In this document: positions 15,385 to 23,281 of the stretch, piece by piece
Numbering within the stretch: the stretch's first letter is position 1
Layout of the letters: the number at the start of each line of letters is the position of its first letter
Assembly: GCA_004552155.1 (NCBI GenBank)
Contig: SFPF01000060.1
Span: forward strand, 1 to 27,243
Direction of reading: 5' to 3'
Origin: Bacteroidales bacterium
GTDB lineage: Bacteria; Bacteroidota; Bacteroidia; Bacteroidales; Bacteroidaceae
DNA length: 27,243 bases
Notes under the pieces: generated by a model
Database searches by the model: none
The model's input: the letters and a program-made list of their open reading frames with translations, nothing else
Told to the model about the DNA's origin: nothing
Program-made: the position numbers and the translations under genes

Positions 15385-16244
15385 TGTTTTGCCTGTATTT
15401 TAGATAAGAGCATTCCTCCAACGCCGCATAGCAAAAGCGTTATGCCTAAGCACATTGGGGCTTGCCACGGCTGACGCACTATTTGCAGCACGCAGTAAGT
15501 AGTCCCGTCGTCGGGGGCATTATGGTCGTAACTCACGAGATAGAGTTTGTCCTGCCAGGTGGCGGCGTGCGGATTGTTTACAGAGATAGAGATGCGCTCG
15601 CCGTCCAAAGCAATGGCGGCTTCATACTGCACCACGGAATGGTCCGCCTCGCTGCGCTCCACGCGAAAGTCTTTCAGTTCGACGGCATAGGGCAGGGCAT
15701 TGATGCGCCCTTTCTTGTCGTAGGCCGTCCGCGTTTCCTGTCCGCGCATGGCGATGCAGCGCAAATCTTTCATGTCCGCGCTGCCCATCAGTCCCGCCGC
15801 CAATGCCAGCCACAGTCCGGCGTGCGCGGCGATGAAGGTAAAGCCCCATTGCCGCGCGGGGCGGCGCAGGCGATGAATGATGATCATCGTGAGCTGCACA
15901 AGCAGCAAGGCGAGCAGGCCTACAAAGGGTAGGGAAGTGGCAAACTGCGTCAGTCCCGTGCGGTAGAGCCACCCTGAGGAAACCGCATCGGTCTGCGGCA
16001 CGCAGCCGCCCGCCACGCACCAAACGGCAATCAAGCAAAGTGAAATGACAGACAAATCCGTACTTCGCAACGCCTTGACCCATTGCTGTTTGCCGTATTC
16101 CCGTTCAACTACTGCACAAACAGCAATCAGGCTCACCAACAGTGCAAAATTTATGGGAAAGGCAAACAGCCTCGGCTCCAAATTGCCGAAGACGAGCTGC
16201 AATATCACCAAGGCGATAACGTATGTGGGAGTCCGTGCTTTCAT
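15381..16244 (-). CDS. resB: cytochrome c biogenesis protein ResB (CcsB type)
   Basis: The 287-residue product has several membrane segments near the N-terminus (about 8-25, 30-50, 65-85, 105-130), one at about 145-165, a periplasmic domain (about 170-255) with YAVELKDFRVERSEADHSVVQYEA-like strands, and a last helix (about 260-280). This matches ResB/CcsB, partner of CcsA in System II cytochrome c maturation, where it keeps the apocytochrome and haem positioned for attachment. The domain sequence KDLRCIAMRGQETRTAYD resembles the conserved part of Bacteroidales ResB. It may be slightly shorter at the N-terminus than some relatives; no better start is in frame. It overlaps ccsA by four bases. 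A possible -7 element is at 16266-16273. Confidence 0.85.
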   Translation of the reverse strand: MKARTPTYVIALVILQLVFGNLEPRLFAFPINFALLVSLIAVCAVVEREYGKQQWVKALRSTDLSVISLCLIAVWCVAGGCVPQTDAVSSGWLYRTGLTQFATSLPFVGLLALLLVQLTMIIIHRLRRPARQWGFTFIAAHAGLWLALAAGLMGSADMKDLRCIAMRGQETRTAYDKKGRINALPYAVELKDFRVERSEADHSVVQYEAAIALDGERISISVNNPHAATWQDKLYLVSYDHNAPDDGTTYCVLQIVRQPWQAPMCLGITLLLCGVGGMLLSKIQAKQ

Positions 16245-16265
16245 CTCTGCGTGTGCTTATCCTTG

Positions 16266-16273
16266 CAAAATTA
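16266..16273 (-). promoter_or_regulatory. possible promoter -7 element for resB-ccsA
   Basis: TAATTTTG on the minus strand matches TAnnTTTG 22 bases above the resB start. The nearest TTG lies 24 bases further up, wider than the usual 19-21, so the call is tentative. Confidence 0.35.
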
Positions 16274-16374
16274 TGAAAAATGTTGTTTCTATGCTTGCAA
16301 GGCGGTAAATATTTTCATTTTCTTGCTTAAAAGCAGTCAGTAGCCGCCGCATCATCTCAATTATCCCCGAGCAA

Positions 16375-16575
16375 TTTTTTCCTTTCTCCTTGAAAAATTT
16401 TCTTGCCTTATAAGCCATTTTTTACTTTCTGCTAAGAAAAAGTTTGTTACAAAGTTTGTAACACGTATTACAAAGTTTGTAACATGTGTTAGAAAGTTTG
16501 TAACATATATTACAAAGTTTGTAATAAAAAATATCTTAGCAGATAATGAAAAATATCAAGGAGGAAGGAAAAACT
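16375..16575. repeat. inverted repeat enclosing four phased 21-bp palindromic units
   Basis: Four units, TTACAAAGTTTGTAA or one mismatch from it, start at 16447, 16468, 16489 and 16510, a spacing of exactly 21 bases. Each is a palindrome with 7-base arms around one G. The array is flanked by inverted arms TCTGCTAAGA (16428-16437) with TCTTAGCAGA (16534-16543), and further out CTCCTTGA (16386-16393) with TCAAGGAG (16556-16563). It lies in the gap between divergent resB and atpD. The spacing of two helical turns would suit side-by-side protein binding, but a dispersed repeat is as likely. Confidence 0.8.
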
Positions 16576-16643
16576 TTCAACGAGCGAGGAAACATTTTCA
16601 GGCGGCCCGTGCGGCTTTCCGTGAAAGGCCGTCCGCGCGTAAC

Positions 16644-16678
16644 GGCGCATGGTTTTGCGCCGAAAGTAGTTTTTTTTA
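16644..16678 (+). terminator. hairpin with following T run above atpD
   Basis: GGCGCA (16644-16649) pairs with TGCGCC (16656-16661); GAAAGTAGTTTTTTTT follows. It is weak as a terminator because the T run is eight bases away. It may simply be part of the repeat-rich gap. Confidence 0.3.
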
Positions 16679-16705
16679 CTTTATACGGATTTTTTGTCTC
16701 CAAAG

Positions 16706-16739
16706 TTGCGCCTTTCATATATCAAAATCATTATCTTTG
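16706..16739 (+). promoter_or_regulatory. probable promoter of the ATP synthase operon
   Basis: TATCTTTG (16732-16739) matches the TAnnTTTG -7 element, with TTG (16706-16708) 23 bases upstream, slightly wider than the usual 19-21. This would give an untranslated leader of about 100 bases before atpD. Confidence 0.5.
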
Positions 16740-16846
16740 CAGTCGGAACACCAAGACAAGCCTCAAATCTTATACATATTATTTATATATTATATGGGGC
16801 TGAGTACGTCTGACAATAATCAACAAGAAATATATTTCCTACAAAA

Positions 16847-18316
16847 ATGAACGAAAGCACTGTGAAACACGGGCTACTTTCACAAATCATCGGCCCCGTT
16901 GTAGACGTTTGCTTTGAAACAAACGGACAAAATGCCGAGCAAAGCCTGCCCGCCATCCACGAAGCCCTTGAAGTGGTCCACCCCGACGGACGCAAAATCA
17001 TCCTCGAAGTGCAGCAGCACATCGGCGAGGACACCGTGAGAACCGTTGCCATGGACAATACCGACGGCCTTAGCAGAGGCCTGAAAGCCACGCGCCTCGG
17101 AGCGCCTATCTCCATGCCTACGGGCGACCAGATTAAGGGACGAATGCTCAACGTGACCGGCGACGTGATCGACGGTCTCAAAGCCCCCGACCGCAGCCAG
17201 GGCATGACGCCTATCCATCGCGAACCGCCTAAGTTTGAAGACCTCAAAACCAGTAGCGAGGTGCTGTATACGGGCATCAAGGTTATCGACCTGCTCGAAC
17301 CTTATGCCAAGGGCGGTAAAATCGGACTGTTCGGCGGCGCCGGCGTGGGCAAGACGGTGCTCATTATGGAGCTGATCAACAATATTGCCAAGGGGCACGA
17401 CGGTTTCTCTGTGTTTGCCGGCGTAGGCGAGCGCACCCGTGAGGGCAACGACCTGCTGCGCGAAATGATTGAGAGCGGCGTAGTGCGCTATGGCAAGGAG
17501 TTTGCCGAGGCCATGGAGCGCGGCGAATGGGACCTCTCCAAGGTGGATTACGAAGAAGTAGCCAAGAGCCAGGCCACGCTTGTTTACGGTCAGATGAACG
17601 AGCCTCCCGGAGCGCGTGCCAGCGTGGCCCTTTCGGGCTTGAGCATTGCCGAGTCGTTCCGCGACGCAGGTGCAGCCGAGGGTAAGGCAACAGATATCCT
17701 CTTCTTCATCGATAATATCTTCCGTTTCACTCAGGCCGGTTCCGAAGTTTCGGCACTGCTTGGCCGTATGCCTTCCGCCGTGGGCTATCAGCCTACGCTG
17801 GCCAGCGAAATGGGTGCGATGCAGGAACGCATCACGTCGACGAAGAACGGTTCTATTACCTCCATTCAGGCCGTTTACGTGCCTGCCGACGACTTGACCG
17901 ACCCAGCGCCCGCCACGACCTTTACCCACTTGGACGCAACCACGGTGCTGAGCCGTAAGATTACGGAACTGGGTATCTATCCCGCCGTTGACCCGCTCGA
18001 TTCTACGTCGCGTATTCTCGATGCCAATATTATCGGCAAGGAACACTACGATTGCGCACAGCGTGTGAAGAAGATTCTTCAGAAATATAAGGAGTTGCAA
18101 GACATTATCGCCATTCTCGGTATGGACGAGCTCTCCGATGAAGACCGCCTCACCGTGAATCGCGCCCGCCGCGTGCAGCGCTTCCTCAGCCAGCCCTTCA
18201 CCGTGGCAGAGAAGTTCACGGGCGTGAAAGGCGTGATGGTGCCTATCGAAGAGTGTGTCCGAGGTTTCAACATGATTCTCGACGGCGAGCGCCTGCTCTC
18301 CAACGCCGGCAAATAA
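16847..18316 (+). CDS. atpD: ATP synthase F1 beta subunit, C-terminal piece missing in frame
   Basis: The beta subunit carries the catalytic nucleotide sites of F1. The 489-residue product shows the N-terminal barrel (IIGPVVDVCFE), Walker A GGAGVGKT (about 163-170), the catalytic Glu region GVGERTREGNDL, Walker B ILFFIDNIFRFTQAGSE, and the DELSDEDRL loop that contacts gamma. Near the C-terminus VRGFNMILDGE joins directly to RLLSNAGK; in relatives about 22-25 residues of the type (D/E)YPE..FLNVGTIEDA lie between. The frame is kept. The sequence at the join, GGCGAGCGCC, could be left by deletion between two GGCGAG repeats, but the lost sequence cannot be seen. The rest is intact. It is the first gene of the operon, as usual in Bacteroidetes. 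Confidence 0.96.
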   Translation: MNESTVKHGLLSQIIGPVVDVCFETNGQNAEQSLPAIHEALEVVHPDGRKIILEVQQHIGEDTVRTVAMDNTDGLSRGLKATRLGAPISMPTGDQIKGRMLNVTGDVIDGLKAPDRSQGMTPIHREPPKFEDLKTSSEVLYTGIKVIDLLEPYAKGGKIGLFGGAGVGKTVLIMELINNIAKGHDGFSVFAGVGERTREGNDLLREMIESGVVRYGKEFAEAMERGEWDLSKVDYEEVAKSQATLVYGQMNEPPGARASVALSGLSIAESFRDAGAAEGKATDILFFIDNIFRFTQAGSEVSALLGRMPSAVGYQPTLASEMGAMQERITSTKNGSITSIQAVYVPADDLTDPAPATTFTHLDATTVLSRKITELGIYPAVDPLDSTSRILDANIIGKEHYDCAQRVKKILQKYKELQDIIAILGMDELSDEDRLTVNRARRVQRFLSQPFTVAEKFTGVKGVMVPIEECVRGFNMILDGERLLSNAGK

Positions 18317-18383
18317 GTCAGAAGCCGTAAGAACAGAGTAGGAGCGTTTTGTAAAACGCCCGCTTAACGATGTAAGAACGATT

Positions 18384-18500
18384 TTAGTAAACAAGTAAAC
18401 GAGTAAACAAGTAAACAAGACAAGTTACCAAATAAAATATAGTTTGCAAGACAAATCTGTCTTGTTTACTCGTTCACTTGTAAACTCGTCTACTAATAAA
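18384..18500. repeat. GTAAACAAG-based long inverted repeat, copy 2
   Basis: It has the same architecture as 8502-8620: left arm TTAGTAAACAAGTAAAC with tandem units, a spacer starting AAGTTAC, and a right arm ending CTACTAATAAA. It sits between atpD and atpC within the ATP synthase operon, so it must be transcribed through. A smaller hairpin GCGTTTTGTAAAACGC lies just before it at about 18333-18348. Confidence 0.85.
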
Positions 18501-18508
18501 CGAACAAC

Positions 18509-18748
18509 ATGAAAGTAACAATAGTATCGCCCGAGCGCGTCCTGTTTGAGGGCGAGGCAGACGGTGTGAAAGTGCCTGGCGAGAAAGGCCGCTTTGAAAT
18601 CCTCAAAGGCCACGCGCCCATCATCTCTACGCTCTCTGCCGGCGAAGTGGTGTGCAGCGGCGCAGAGCCGTTCACCCTTTCCGTGAAAGGCGGCTTCGTG
18701 GAAGTGGCGGAAGACGTGGTATCCGTTTGCGTGGAGGCTGCAGAATGA
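18509..18748 (+). CDS. atpC: ATP synthase F1 epsilon subunit
   Basis: The 79-residue product is the short, Bacteroidetes-type epsilon subunit consisting of the N-terminal beta-sandwich only, without the C-terminal helical hairpin that inhibits ATP hydrolysis in E. coli. Family motifs are IVSPERVLFEGEA, VPGEKGRFEILKGHAPII, LSAGEV and KGGFVEVAEDVVSVCVE. It connects gamma to the c-ring in the central stalk. It is separated from atpD by about 190 bases containing a repeat element and overlaps the next gene by four bases (ATGA). Confidence 0.94.
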   Translation: MKVTIVSPERVLFEGEADGVKVPGEKGRFEILKGHAPIISTLSAGEVVCSGAEPFTLSVKGGFVEVAEDVVSVCVEAAE

Positions 18749-19116
18749 GCACGCTTGCAAAGCATACGTTCATCGCGGCTTTGGCGCTGCTCATTGCAGG
18801 GCCGCTGCTCCTCTTCGGCGAAACGTGGATCGTGGGAACCGCCGCCTTGCAGCAGGCATTGCCCATAAGTGTGCTGGCGGCCGTGTTCTTCGCCACGATG
18901 CTCCTCGAGCAATACGCGCTGCGCTATCTGCGGCGGGCGAAAGGCGGCAAAGGCGTTACGGGGTTTTACCTCCTTTCCAAAATGCTGCGCCTCCTGCTTG
19001 CCATAGCCATGCTCCTCGCCTATGCCTTTGCCATACGCACCAACATCGTCCTCTTCGCCGTCAACCTCTTTGTCTGCTACATCATCACCCAGAAAGGAAA
19101 GACCACCATACAATAA
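18745..19116 (+). CDS. small membrane protein, AtpI-like position
   Basis: The product has 123 residues with four hydrophobic segments at about 8-28, 32-52, 73-93 and 97-115, and a basic loop (LRRAKGGKGV). Sequence similarity to AtpI is not evident, but the position just before atpB and the membrane topology match the small AtpI-like proteins that sit at this place in Bacteroidetes ATP synthase operons; AtpI is known in other bacteria to help c-ring assembly. The function is inferred from context only. Its start overlaps the atpC stop (ATGA) and it ends 14 bases before atpB. Confidence 0.75.
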   Translation: MSTLAKHTFIAALALLIAGPLLLFGETWIVGTAALQQALPISVLAAVFFATMLLEQYALRYLRRAKGGKGVTGFYLLSKMLRLLLAIAMLLAYAFAIRTNIVLFAVNLFVCYIITQKGKTTIQ

Positions 19117-19130
19117 TAATATATGTACCA

Positions 19131-20097
19131 ATGAAACTTTTGAGATACATCCTCCTATTTTTCATTTGCACGGCCTTTGCCACGGCCGCCACGGCATCCG
19201 AGCAGAAAGATGAGCCGGTAGACGTGAAGGAAATCGTGCTCGGACACATGAGTGATGCTTACGAATGGCACATCACCACGTGGAACGGGCATCATGTCTC
19301 CATTCCCCTGCCCGTAATCGTGAAAGGCGAGGAGAGCGGCTGGCACGTGTTCAGTTCCGCCCGCTTCCACCATGCGCCCGACGGCATCTACGAAGGCTTT
19401 TATCTCAACGAAGAAGCCAATGGCAAGATTTACGAACTCTTGCCCGATGGCACTACGGTGCGTCCGTGGGACTTCTCCATCACCAAGAACGTGCTGCAAA
19501 TCTGGATTGCCGCTGCCCTGATGCTCATCATCTTCATCGGTTCGGCACGCTGGTACCGCAAGCGCAAGAGCAACAGTGCCGCGCCGAAAGGTTTCGTGGG
19601 ACTGATAGAGATGTTCGTGATGTCGATCAACGACGACCTCATCAAGCCCATTCCCCGGCGGCGCGAACGTGACGGGCAATATCAACATCACGTTCTTCCT
19701 CGCCGTGACCACGATGCTCGTGGTGAACTTCTCGGGCAACCGCGAATATTGGAAAGAAATATTCTGGCCGCCCGTACCTGCTTGGCTCAAAGTGCCCGTG
19801 CCGATGATGCCTGTCATCGAACTCTTCGGCATCTTCACCAAGCCTTTCGCCCTGATGGTGCGTCTCTTTGCCAATATCATGGGCGGGCACGCCATTATCC
19901 TTTCCCTCACCTGCATCATCTTCATCACCTGCCAGCTCGGCGCGCTCATTGGCACGCCGCTCACGGTGGTAAGTTTCGCGCTCATGATTTTCATGAACTG
20001 CCTCGAACTGCTCGTGGCGTTTATCCAGGCCTACGTGTTCACGATGCTCAGCGCCGTGTTCATCGGACTGGCATTGCCCGAAGAGCATCATTCTTAA
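19131..20097 (+). pseudogene. atpB: ATP synthase Fo a subunit, frame broken at about 19650
   Basis: Subunit a forms the proton half-channels against the c-ring. The first frame has an N-terminal signal-like segment (MKLLRYILLFFICTAFATA) as is usual for Bacteroidetes AtpB, a periplasmic region, a first helix NVLQIWIAAALMLIIFIG, and ends properly at MFVMSINDDLIKP. The second frame begins GGANVTGNINITFFLAV and continues EYWKEIFWPPVPAW, MPVIELFGIFTKPFALMVRLFAN with the essential Arg, and ends AVFIGLALPEEHHS. In relatives about 25-30 residues, including a membrane segment of the FFFIFINNLMGL type, lie between; here they are absent and the frame shifts (net loss 2 modulo 3). An operon without subunit a could not pump protons, so error in the sequence is likely. 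Confidence 0.93.
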
Positions 20098-20155
20098 AGA
20101 ATTTCTCAAAAAACTATCAACAATAAATATTCACAACTTAAAACCATCAACAACT

Positions 20156-20401
20156 ATGTTACTCTTAGCCCTTTTAGAAGCAGCAGGAATTGCAAAACTC
20201 GGTATCAGTCTCGGAGCAGGCGTTGCAGCCATTGGCGCAGGCCTCGGCATCGGTAAAATCGGTAGCTCCGCAATGGAAGCCATTGCCCGCCAGCCCGAAA
20301 GCACCGGCGACATCCGTACCAACATGATCATCGTGGCTGCCCTCGTGGAAGGCGTTGCCCTCTTCGCAGTTATCGTCTGCCTCCTCTGTCTCTTCATCTA
20401 A
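20156..20401 (+). CDS. atpE: ATP synthase Fo c subunit
   Basis: The 81-residue hairpin of two membrane helices forms the rotor ring. It shows the glycine-rich first helix (GAGVAAIGAGLGIGKIG), the polar loop ARQPES (44-49), and the ion-carrying Glu at residue 65 in LVEGVALFA. The residue after it is Gly and position 32 is Ile, so the Gln/Ser ligands of sodium-type rings are missing and proton use is more likely (inference). The gene is intact and lies 58 bases after atpB. Confidence 0.95.
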   Translation: MLLLALLEAAGIAKLGISLGAGVAAIGAGLGIGKIGSSAMEAIARQPESTGDIRTNMIIVAALVEGVALFAVIVCLLCLFI

Positions 20402-20472
20402 TCGGGGCAACCTTGCCTCTTGGCAAACGGGCCGCGCGGCGGTTCGTTTACCTGATTAATTAACTCAAAACT

Positions 20473-20988
20473 ATGCAGTCAATCAACCTGCCATCCATCT
20501 TAACGCCCGACCTCGGCTTGCTGTTCTGGATGCTGCTGGCCTTTCTCATCGTATTCTTCCTCCTGAAGAAATACGGCTTCTCCGTCATCGTAAACATGGT
20601 GGAGGAAAGAAAAGCCTACATCGACGAATCGCTCGAAAAGGCACGCGAAGCCAACGAGAAACTTTCAGGAATCCGACAGGAAAGCGAAAGGCTCTTGCAG
20701 GAAGCGCGCGAGAAACAGGCCGAAATCATCAAGGAAGCCAAGGCAACCGGCGACGGCATCGTGCGAGAAGCACGCAATAAGGCAGAACAAGAAGGCGCAA
20801 AACTTCTTGAAGAAGCCAAAAGGCAAATCGACGCGGAAAAGGAAAACGCACTGCGAGATATCCGTCAGACCGTGGCTGAACTGTCTGTGCAGATTGCAGA
20901 AAAAGTGCTGCACGAAAAACTCTCGGACGACAAAAACCAGCAGCAACTCATTGAGAAACTGCTCGCCGACGTCGCAAAGGCCGAATAA
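20473..20988 (+). CDS. atpF: ATP synthase Fo b subunit
   Basis: The 171-residue product has a single N-terminal membrane helix (about 12-32, LGLLFWMLLAFLIVFFLL) followed by a long charged coiled coil from about 45 to 150 (EERKAYIDESLEKAREANEK and on), which dimerises as the peripheral stalk, and a short C-terminal region that contacts the delta subunit. Length and pattern are normal. An inverted-repeat element begins 14 bases after its stop, before atpH. Confidence 0.95.
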   Translation: MQSINLPSILTPDLGLLFWMLLAFLIVFFLLKKYGFSVIVNMVEERKAYIDESLEKAREANEKLSGIRQESERLLQEAREKQAEIIKEAKATGDGIVREARNKAEQEGAKLLEEAKRQIDAEKENALRDIRQTVAELSVQIAEKVLHEKLSDDKNQQQLIEKLLADVAKAE

Positions 20989-21002
20989 GGCAATATTATT
21001 AA

Positions 21003-21149
21003 AGGTGGGTTCTATAAATTCGCTTTGGCAGATTTTGGATTTATTTTCGAGGATAAATTGTAAGTTGAAGAGGGAGCGTAGCGGGCTACGTGACCGATGA
21101 GACTTACGATTTAGAAAATTTTTACGGTGGGAATTTATAGAACCCACCT
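21003..21149. mobile_element. MITE-like element between atpF and atpH
   Basis: Perfect 19-bp terminal inverted repeats, AGGTGGGTTCTATAAATTC (21003-21021) and its reverse complement (21131-21149), enclose about 110 bases without an ORF. Inside, AAATTGTAAGT is matched by ACTTACGATTT with one mismatch and CGTAGC-GGG-CTACG forms a small hairpin, so the element folds on itself. No transposase is present and no clear target duplication was seen. It interrupts the gap between cotranscribed genes and must be read through. Confidence 0.8.
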
Positions 21150-21163
21150 ATAGACTATTACGT

Positions 21164-21657
21164 ATGGATCTCGGCATCATTTCAATGCGATATGCCAAAG
21201 CGCTCTTGAAGTTCGCAGCCGAACACAAGGAAGAAGAACGCGTGTATGCGGAGATGGGCAACGTCACCGCCGCCTTCGCCAAGGTAGAAGCCTTGCAGCA
21301 TGCGCTCCTCAACCCCGTGCTCACCGATGCACAGCGCGAACAGTTGCTTGCCACCGCCGCAGGGGCTGAAAAAGACCTCACGGCAACGACCCGCCGCTTC
21401 ATTCACCTCGTGGTGACGAAGGGCAGGGCCGACATGATGCAGCTCATCGCACGCAGCTACGGCACACTCTATCGCCGCGAAAGGCACATTATCGAAGGCA
21501 GCCTCACCGTGCCCGTCAGCCTTACGCCCGAACTTACGGAACGCCTGCGCTCCACAAGGAGTTGCTCGGCGGCTTCGTGCTGCAATACGATACGTATCGC
21601 CTTGATGCAAGCGTGAAAACGCAGTTACAAAAAATGAAAAGAGAACTCGCCGGATAA
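21164..21657 (+). pseudogene. atpH: ATP synthase F1 delta subunit, frame broken at about 21550
   Basis: Delta (OSCP) joins the top of F1 to the b-subunit stalk. The first frame is normal for about 128 residues: MDLGIISMRYAKALLKFA, NPVLTDAQREQLL, TTRRFIHLVVTKGRADMM, and SLTVPVSLTPELTERLR. The second frame gives HKELLGGFVLQYDTYRLDAS and the end QLQKMKRELAG to TAA at 21655-21657. In relatives about 15-20 residues lie between them; they are missing and the frame shifts (net loss 1 modulo 3). The annotated long frame, ending at 21616, therefore has a false C-terminus. The gene starts 14 bases after the MITE-like element, and atpA follows 33 bases after the restored stop. Confidence 0.9.
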
Positions 21658-21690
21658 ACGCCGCCGAGTTTTATCACACACATTATTATT

Positions 21691-23277
21691 ATGTCCAGTA
21701 AAATCAAACCCAGCGAAGTTTCTGAAGTGTTGCTGCAACAGTTGCGCGACATCACGAGCGACGTAAAATTTGAAGAAGTCGGCGTAGTGCTTACCATAGG
21801 CGACGGCGTTGCCCGCGTTTACGGGCTGACCAATGTCACGGAAAACGAACTCGTAGAGTTTGAAAACGGCGTGATGGGTGTTGCCATGAACTTGGAAGAA
21901 GACAACGTCGGCGTAGTGCTCATGGGACCCTCCGAGGGTATCAAGGAAGGCCAGAGCGTGAAGCGCACAGGCCGCGTTGCCTCCATTCAGGTAAATGAAA
22001 ATATGCTCGGCCGCGTCATCAACCCGCTCGGCCAGCCGCTCGACGGCGGCGCACCCATTACCGGCGAAAAGTTCTTGATGCCGCTCGACCGCAAAGCCCC
22101 GGGCGTTATCTACCGCCAGCCTGTGAGCCAATCGCTGCAGACGGGCCTTAAAGCCGTTGACTCGATGATACCTATCGGCCGCGGACAGCGCGAACTGATT
22201 ATCGGCGACCGCCAGACGGGTAAGACGGCCATCGCGATTGATACCATTATCAACCAGAAAGCCGGCTACGAAAACGGCGACCCCGTATATTGCATCTATG
22301 TTGCCATCGGTCAGAAAGCGTCTACCGTTGCCAGCATCGTGAATACGCTCAAAGAAGCCGGCGCAATGCCTTACACCATCGTGGTAAGCGCCACGGCTGC
22401 CGAACCTGCCGCCTTGCAGTATTTCGCTCCTTTTGCCGGCGCGGCAATCGGTGAGTTCTTCCGCGACCGCGGTATGCACGCCCTCGTTGTCTACGACGAC
22501 CTTTCCAAGCAGGCTGTCGCTTATCGTGAGGTCTCGCTTATCCTTCGCCGCCCCTCCGGCCGCGAGGCTTACCCCGGCGACGTGTTCTATCTCCACTCGC
22601 GCCTTTTGGAGCGTGCCGCTAAAATCAATAATCAGGACGAGGTGGCGCAAGCCATGAACGACCTGCCCGCAAGCCTGAAAGGCCACGTCAAGGGCGGCGG
22701 CTCTCTCACCGCTCTGCCGATTATCGAAACGCAGGCCGGCGACGTTTCCGCCTATATCCCGACAAACGTGATTTCTATCACCGACGGTCAGATTTACCTT
22801 GTGACCGACCTCTTCAACCAAGGTTTCCGTCCCGCTATCGACGTAGGTATCTCCGTGAGCCGTGTAGGTGGCGCCGCGCAAATCAAGAGTATGAAAAAGG
22901 TGGCAGGTACGCTGAAAATCGACCAGGCACAGTATCGCGAACTTGAAGCATTTGCCAAGTTCTCTTCCGATATGGACCCTGTGACGGCAATGACCATCGA
23001 CCGCGGACGAAAGAACAACCAACTGCTCATACAGGCGCAATACAGCCCGATGCCCGTAGGCGAACAAGTTGCCATACTTTATTGCGGCACGCAAGGCCTG
23101 CTGCGCGACGTGCCCCTCGAAGAAGTGCGCAATTTCCAAGATAATTTCTTGACCGTGCTGCGTACGCGTCACGCCGAGACAGTGCTTGACAAACTCTCTG
23201 CCGGTATCATCAACGACGAAATCTGCGCAGAAATAAAAGAAGTTGCGGCAGAACTCGCCGGACAATACAAAAAGTAA
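21691..23277 (+). CDS. atpA: ATP synthase F1 alpha subunit
   Basis: The 528-residue product is the regulatory, non-catalytic nucleotide-binding subunit of F1. Visible are MSSKIKPSEVSEVLLQQL (N-terminal helix for delta contact), the barrel region VLTIGDGVARVYGL, Walker A GDRQTGKT (about 172-179), the GQKASTVA segment, Walker B ALVVYDDLSKQA, YPGDVFYLHSRLLERA, ETQAGDVSAYIPTNVISITDGQ with the arginine finger region ISVSRVGGAAQ, and the C-terminal helical domain. Length is normal and no gap is seen. atpG follows after four bases. Confidence 0.97.
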   Translation: MSSKIKPSEVSEVLLQQLRDITSDVKFEEVGVVLTIGDGVARVYGLTNVTENELVEFENGVMGVAMNLEEDNVGVVLMGPSEGIKEGQSVKRTGRVASIQVNENMLGRVINPLGQPLDGGAPITGEKFLMPLDRKAPGVIYRQPVSQSLQTGLKAVDSMIPIGRGQRELIIGDRQTGKTAIAIDTIINQKAGYENGDPVYCIYVAIGQKASTVASIVNTLKEAGAMPYTIVVSATAAEPAALQYFAPFAGAAIGEFFRDRGMHALVVYDDLSKQAVAYREVSLILRRPSGREAYPGDVFYLHSRLLERAAKINNQDEVAQAMNDLPASLKGHVKGGGSLTALPIIETQAGDVSAYIPTNVISITDGQIYLVTDLFNQGFRPAIDVGISVSRVGGAAQIKSMKKVAGTLKIDQAQYRELEAFAKFSSDMDPVTAMTIDRGRKNNQLLIQAQYSPMPVGEQVAILYCGTQGLLRDVPLEEVRNFQDNFLTVLRTRHAETVLDKLSAGIINDEICAEIKEVAAELAGQYKK

Positions 23278-23281
23278 AGTC

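Noticed and set aside
16447..16524. CRISPR array
   Set aside because: The 21-base units follow each other with only six-base linkers that are themselves similar; there are no spacers and no cas genes in the window.
16880..18418. Long minus-strand open frame opposite atpD
   Set aside because: Shadow frame in a GC-rich gene; atpD on the plus strand is unmistakable.
20402..20472. Terminator or regulatory RNA between atpE and atpF
   Set aside because: Short GC-rich pairings (GGCAA with TTGCC) are present but no T run or strong stem; the gap is only 71 bases.
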